Notes under the pieces: generated by a model
What the model was told of the DNA's origin: nothing
Seen by the model: only the letters and a program-made list of their open reading frames with translations
Database searches by the model: none
Assembly: GCF_041260155.1 (NCBI RefSeq)
Contig: NC_091936.1
Location: forward strand, 40,327,963 to 40,391,962
Reading direction: 5' to 3'
DNA length: 64,000 nucleotides
Source of the DNA: Ptychodera flava
Lineage: Eukaryota > Hemichordata > Enteropneusta > Ptychoderidae
Made by a program: the position numbers and the translations under genes
Shown: positions 60,401-64,000 of the stretch, piece after piece
Layout of the letters: every line of letters starts with the position of its first letter
Position numbering within the stretch: position 1 is the first letter of the stretch

Positions 60401-62660
60401 ATCTTGATGGAATCATAGCATCTTAGATTGAAAAGGGCGCAGCTGTTTAAACTCTGAAAGAAATTGATTGTTTATATTTGGGAATATTGACAATTAGGAA
60501 ATGTCTTAGAATCCTGATTAATTAGAAAACGAAGTACTCTTCACAAACGATATTTCTCATGCTTCAAAGTAAGTCTGCGCGTGCAGCAGTCCCTGAATAT
60601 TATCGTCAATACTTACTTTTCCCAGAAGCTGTGTTCCGAACTATCTTATCATGACTTCATATCACGATAAAACGTGGAAACCCATGCTCTGTATGAGAAA
60701 GCAACATGCAGTAATGCTTCAGAGACACATTTTACGAAAACAAAAGTGACAAGACATTTTTCTTTCTCATTGATGCAACTATTTTCCTTTCTGTCACAGG
60801 TTTCAAATAAAGGTTTTTTTCCATCAGTAAAATAATAGTTAACAAAATGCGGTTTTTTGTCATTATTAGCTGTGCTTTCTGGAACTTTTCAGGGAATGTA
60901 ATTGGAAGGTTGGTAACAGTCTAACTACCAACTGAAATATTAATGCTGTTCTCTCTTTGATATTAATGATTGACATCAATTTATGTACAACGGTTTTGGA
61001 CATCTGGTTATGCAGAAAGTATACATTGAAAGCTCATTCAAAATACTGTATAAAACTTTAAAATCGAAAATTCTGAATTCCTATATCACAGCTGACATGT
61101 TCACAATTTCAAAAATACGGTCAAAACTATTGAAATCTAATTCAGGCGTAGCGGGTCGTAAAATTAGAAAAAATTGAATTCAGTTTTCAAGAAAATTAAT
61201 TGAAATAGTTTGAAATGTTCATACAATGTTGAAATAAGTGACTAAGTTACCGTACCATTACATTTCCCCCGACAGTCCCGGCAGTGATTGGTAGGACCGG
61301 AATTATCTGATCACGGCACGTTCCAAGACTTGCACAGTGACAGCGATCAACACTTGATCTTGTAAAACAGTTGATCAGAGTTTGTCAATACCAAGACAAC
61401 TGCCACAAGTTTTCTGAGGTTATAATAAATGTAAAATTGTGTCAAATTTTATATGCTATTTTTCTCTATCTCCCTTGCCGCGACATCTTTTCGATTGGCC
61501 ATAAATTCGTCGTAACGCTGAGTCAACCAGTAGAGCTTCATGCAGAGTTGCCCCTGTCGTGAACGCAAACATGCAGACTCACTCATCAGCGATACAAGTC
61601 CTCTTTTACTGTAATAGTTTTAGTACTGAAACTTTAAACTTTTTCTAAATTATTGACTGTTTGTTACTTTACTCTGTTTATTGTTTTGTACGCATAATGA
61701 ACAAGTGTTTTTTCTCAGTTTTTGTACAGCTAAGTTACCGCTTGTGTATGAATCGCCCCGCACTACGTTTACAAACAATGTAAGTAGTCGACTTTATACT
61801 GTGCGGATTAATCCGCTACGTGATCACACCAAGTTCCCATGCAGTAGAAATGTTTTCAACTTGTTTTAGTAAAGCATTTCTGATTCAATACAAGTCCAAT
61901 CTCTCCTCATCTTTAGTTCATGGGTGTACAATTACTTGGAACAGCAAAATCCCGATTGGCACTTAGGGTGTGCGTTTGTAGACACTGGTGTTTCCTATAG
62001 TGTCCAATCTCAAACTGCTTGCACTTAGCAAATCGTGTATTATTAATAGACGTGGTGGATTGGCCGACTTTGGCATAAATGATACCAACCACCACCTCAA
62101 AATGAGTATGGAACTCGAAAAAGCATTTTTCTGTGTGTATTTCCTGTCTACATTTGTTTTATGATGTAAACCTTGTTTCTTTTATTTTCATGGTTTCAAT
62201 TTGAGCTTCTACTCGAAGTGAAGATTATTATTATATTGTTGTTGTTGTTTTTGTTGTTGTTGTTGTTGTTGTTTTGTTTTTATTGTTATTGTTATTATTA
62301 TTTTATAATTCTCAAAGAAGTAAAAATGATATACTGATCCTTTTCATTAACTATTCATTTGATTTGTATGGCTTTCTGTACAAAACGTAAACACAAAAGC
62401 TGAAAGAAGATCAAAGTTTCGATTTTCCTCTAATTTTAGTATGTTGTTCAAGCAATACCAAATGAGTCTAAACCCGCCGAAAACATTTGCGCTGCAATTT
62501 GTTTCAGGTAAAATCATAGATTGACTGGACTATTATTGCAACAAAGAAGAAATTATTTGCCAGAATGGCCAGTGATAGAAACTTTTGATGTCTGCATTGC
62601 ATATTGATTTTGTAAAAGTAAATAAACGCTGCCCTGTGATAGTTTAACAACAGTTTAAAT
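60401..62660. other. Upstream flank of the GPCR
   Basis: No gene recognised. Contains a (TTG)n tract at about 62239-62276. Confidence 0.5.
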
Positions 62661-62816
62661 TCATTGGACAGGCTAGTTATCTGTTCTTTTCGGGGGTGCC
62701 ACTCCAAATGGTATCCCGATGAGGTAGTTGATCGGCAGTTATGCGGCCGTTTCGCCCATACGATTATTTCAGACTCTAAGCTTCAGAGAAAGCACTTCGC
62801 ATACTCACTCCTTCCC

Positions 62817-64000
62817 ATGCCAATTATGGAGTACAACTACACAAATACAAGTTTATCGACAGAGTATGGTTTATCACAGAACGACACATTGTTGTATGGT
62901 AACGTCACACAAGATGGAGATGATGGGCTTGACATTCTGGACCATAAAAGACCCAGCGACTGGATGATTCCAAAGAATTGGTTCATCGGCATACTCTCCG
63001 TTGACAGTATTCTGATCATCGGCGGCAATTTGATGGTCATCCTTGCAGTCTTACTGCAGCCAAAGTTGCGGAAATCTGCCACAAATCACCTCATTATATC
63101 GCTCGCCTTTTCTGACTTAAGTGTCGGTCTTGTTTTCGGGCCCTCTCAAATAGTCTACACCATCATCAGGTATCTGGACCTGTCAAGCGACCTTGTCTGT
63201 GATATCGTCATCATGCTGATGTACACCGGCCAGAACACGACCATCCTGACTCTTATGGCAATAGCGGGAGACCGCTATCGCGCCATCGTGCAGCCCTTCA
63301 AGCCGAAGATGACGGTGAAACAGTCCCGCATAATCACGATACTGATGTGGCTGGCGGCTTTTGTCTACTCAGCGTATGAGATTAAGGTAATATGCACCTC
63401 GAAAGTGAAAGACTTAAACTTTTGCTCTAACTTTCCTCAAGGAATCTTTCAATCATTCTCTTTCAAAATCAAGAATAAAAATAGGGGGTCACCGTGCAAA
63501 TTTTGGTAGTAGAGAAACAAATAACCCAAGATTTACTGATATTAGAAATTCAAAATGGCCGCCATCCCTGTGTTAACTCTATGGCGAAATATAAAAAAAT
63601 TCGAATTTCAAAAAACTAAGCCGGTGAAAAGTTTTCTTTCACCAAGAGCTTTAAAATGAACCCCCACATGTGGTATATCAGAAGAGAACTGTAAAAGTTT
63701 GAGAGTCCGAATGTCTGTCCCCGAGGTGCGTTCTACCTTAAGCTTTTTGGAATTGTTCGCTACACCTTTAAGAACAACGCCACAATTTCAATGTGTACAT
63801 CCCTGCGTAAGTTCTCCTTGACCCTGGAGAAACCAATGACTTTGACTAACTTGGTGGTGGCGTACATCCTCCCGCTCCTAATCGTTGCTTACTTCTACCT
63901 CCGAATGATCGTTGCCCTGTACTTCACGAAATCACTGAATGACGAGTCGAAACGGCGGAAGCGCAAGGCCATCAAAATGCTACTCGTAGTGGTGATCCTG
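62817..64000 (+). CDS. Class A (rhodopsin-like) peptide-type GPCR, 3' end off window
   Basis: Exon 1 runs to 63386; exon 2 is 63743-64000 and continues beyond the edge. The N-terminus is rich in N-glycosylation sites (NYT, NTS, NDT, NVT). TM1 has GGNLMV, TM2 LAFSD, TM3 a Cys before it and GDRYRAIV after it, TM4 the conserved Trp (ILMWLAAF). Exon 2 gives extracellular loop 2 with its Cys, TM5 with ILPLLIVAY, a basic loop (KRRKRKAIKM) and the start of TM6. This suits receptors for short neuropeptides (orexin/QRFP/NPY-like), ligand unknown. Start: ATG at 62817 or 62826, just before the glycosylated stretch; an upstream in-frame ATG at 62664 would add an unlikely N-terminus. The intron between TM4 and loop 2 is a MITE. 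Without splicing the frame stops at 63509 and the receptor would end after TM4. Confidence 0.88.
63386..63737 (-). mobile_element. TTAA-type MITE family A, copy A9, forming the GPCR intron
   Basis: 352 bp from GGTAATATGCACCTCG to CGAGGTGCGTTCTACC, flanked by TTAA at 63382-63385 and 63738-63741. The intron runs 63387-63742: the donor is TTAAG|GTAATA (its last exonic G is the first base of the element) and the acceptor is TTAAG| (second TTAA plus a host G). Element ends and intron ends coincide to within a few bases. Compared by eye, this copy is among the best preserved of the family. Confidence 0.9.

Noticed and set aside
63387-63509. GPCR reading frame running on past the donor to a stop at 63509
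   Set aside because: This part is MITE sequence; the receptor frame resumes cleanly at 63743 with loop 2 and TM5.

Overview
This is eukaryotic nuclear DNA: split genes with GT-AG introns, long AT-rich intergenic stretches, many microsatellites and many non-coding transposons. A Ty3/gypsy element with the Gmr1-type pol order (known mainly from deuterostomes), a death-domain gene and a peptide-type GPCR suggest a marine invertebrate deuterostome. An acorn worm is a reasonable guess, but the species is not proven by anything here.

Left half (1-38 kb): a family of short-chain dehydrogenase/reductase (SDR) genes of the RDH8 / 17-beta-HSD1 type. Each has four exons of fixed size (265, 180, 94 and 337 bp) and encodes 291 residues. 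Copy A (+) lacks exon 1 because it lies beyond the left edge. Copies B and D (-) look whole. Copy C (-) has lost exon 3 (with the YxxxK catalytic motif), carries a frameshift in exon 1 and has a damaged cofactor motif, so it is a pseudogene. Flanks and introns of B, C and D are alignable, so the array arose by segmental duplication. All three keep an AAAGGTCA nuclear-receptor half-site about 105 bp before the ATG.

Middle (40-54 kb): a small gene whose C-terminal exon is a death domain, preceded by an exon with a Gly/Asn-rich segment that recalls RHIM-like amyloid motifs; tandem hairpins and foldback MITEs; and a young but broken Gmr1-like LTR retrotransposon (48281-53680) inserted into an older MITE.

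Right end (55-64 kb): about 3 kb of hairpin-headed non-coding repeat built from ~145-bp units, a candidate first exon on the minus strand with a CCAAT/CRE promoter, and the 5' two thirds of a class A GPCR cut by the right edge.

The best finding is in that GPCR. Its only visible intron is coextensive with one copy of a TTAA-targeting MITE present at least nine times in the window. The element plus its TTAA duplication supplies both splice sites, and removing the intron restores exactly the sequence expected before insertion. This looks like an intron made by a DNA transposon (an introner). Because the element's ends are inverted repeats, the same outcome is predicted for either orientation at any TTAAG site.
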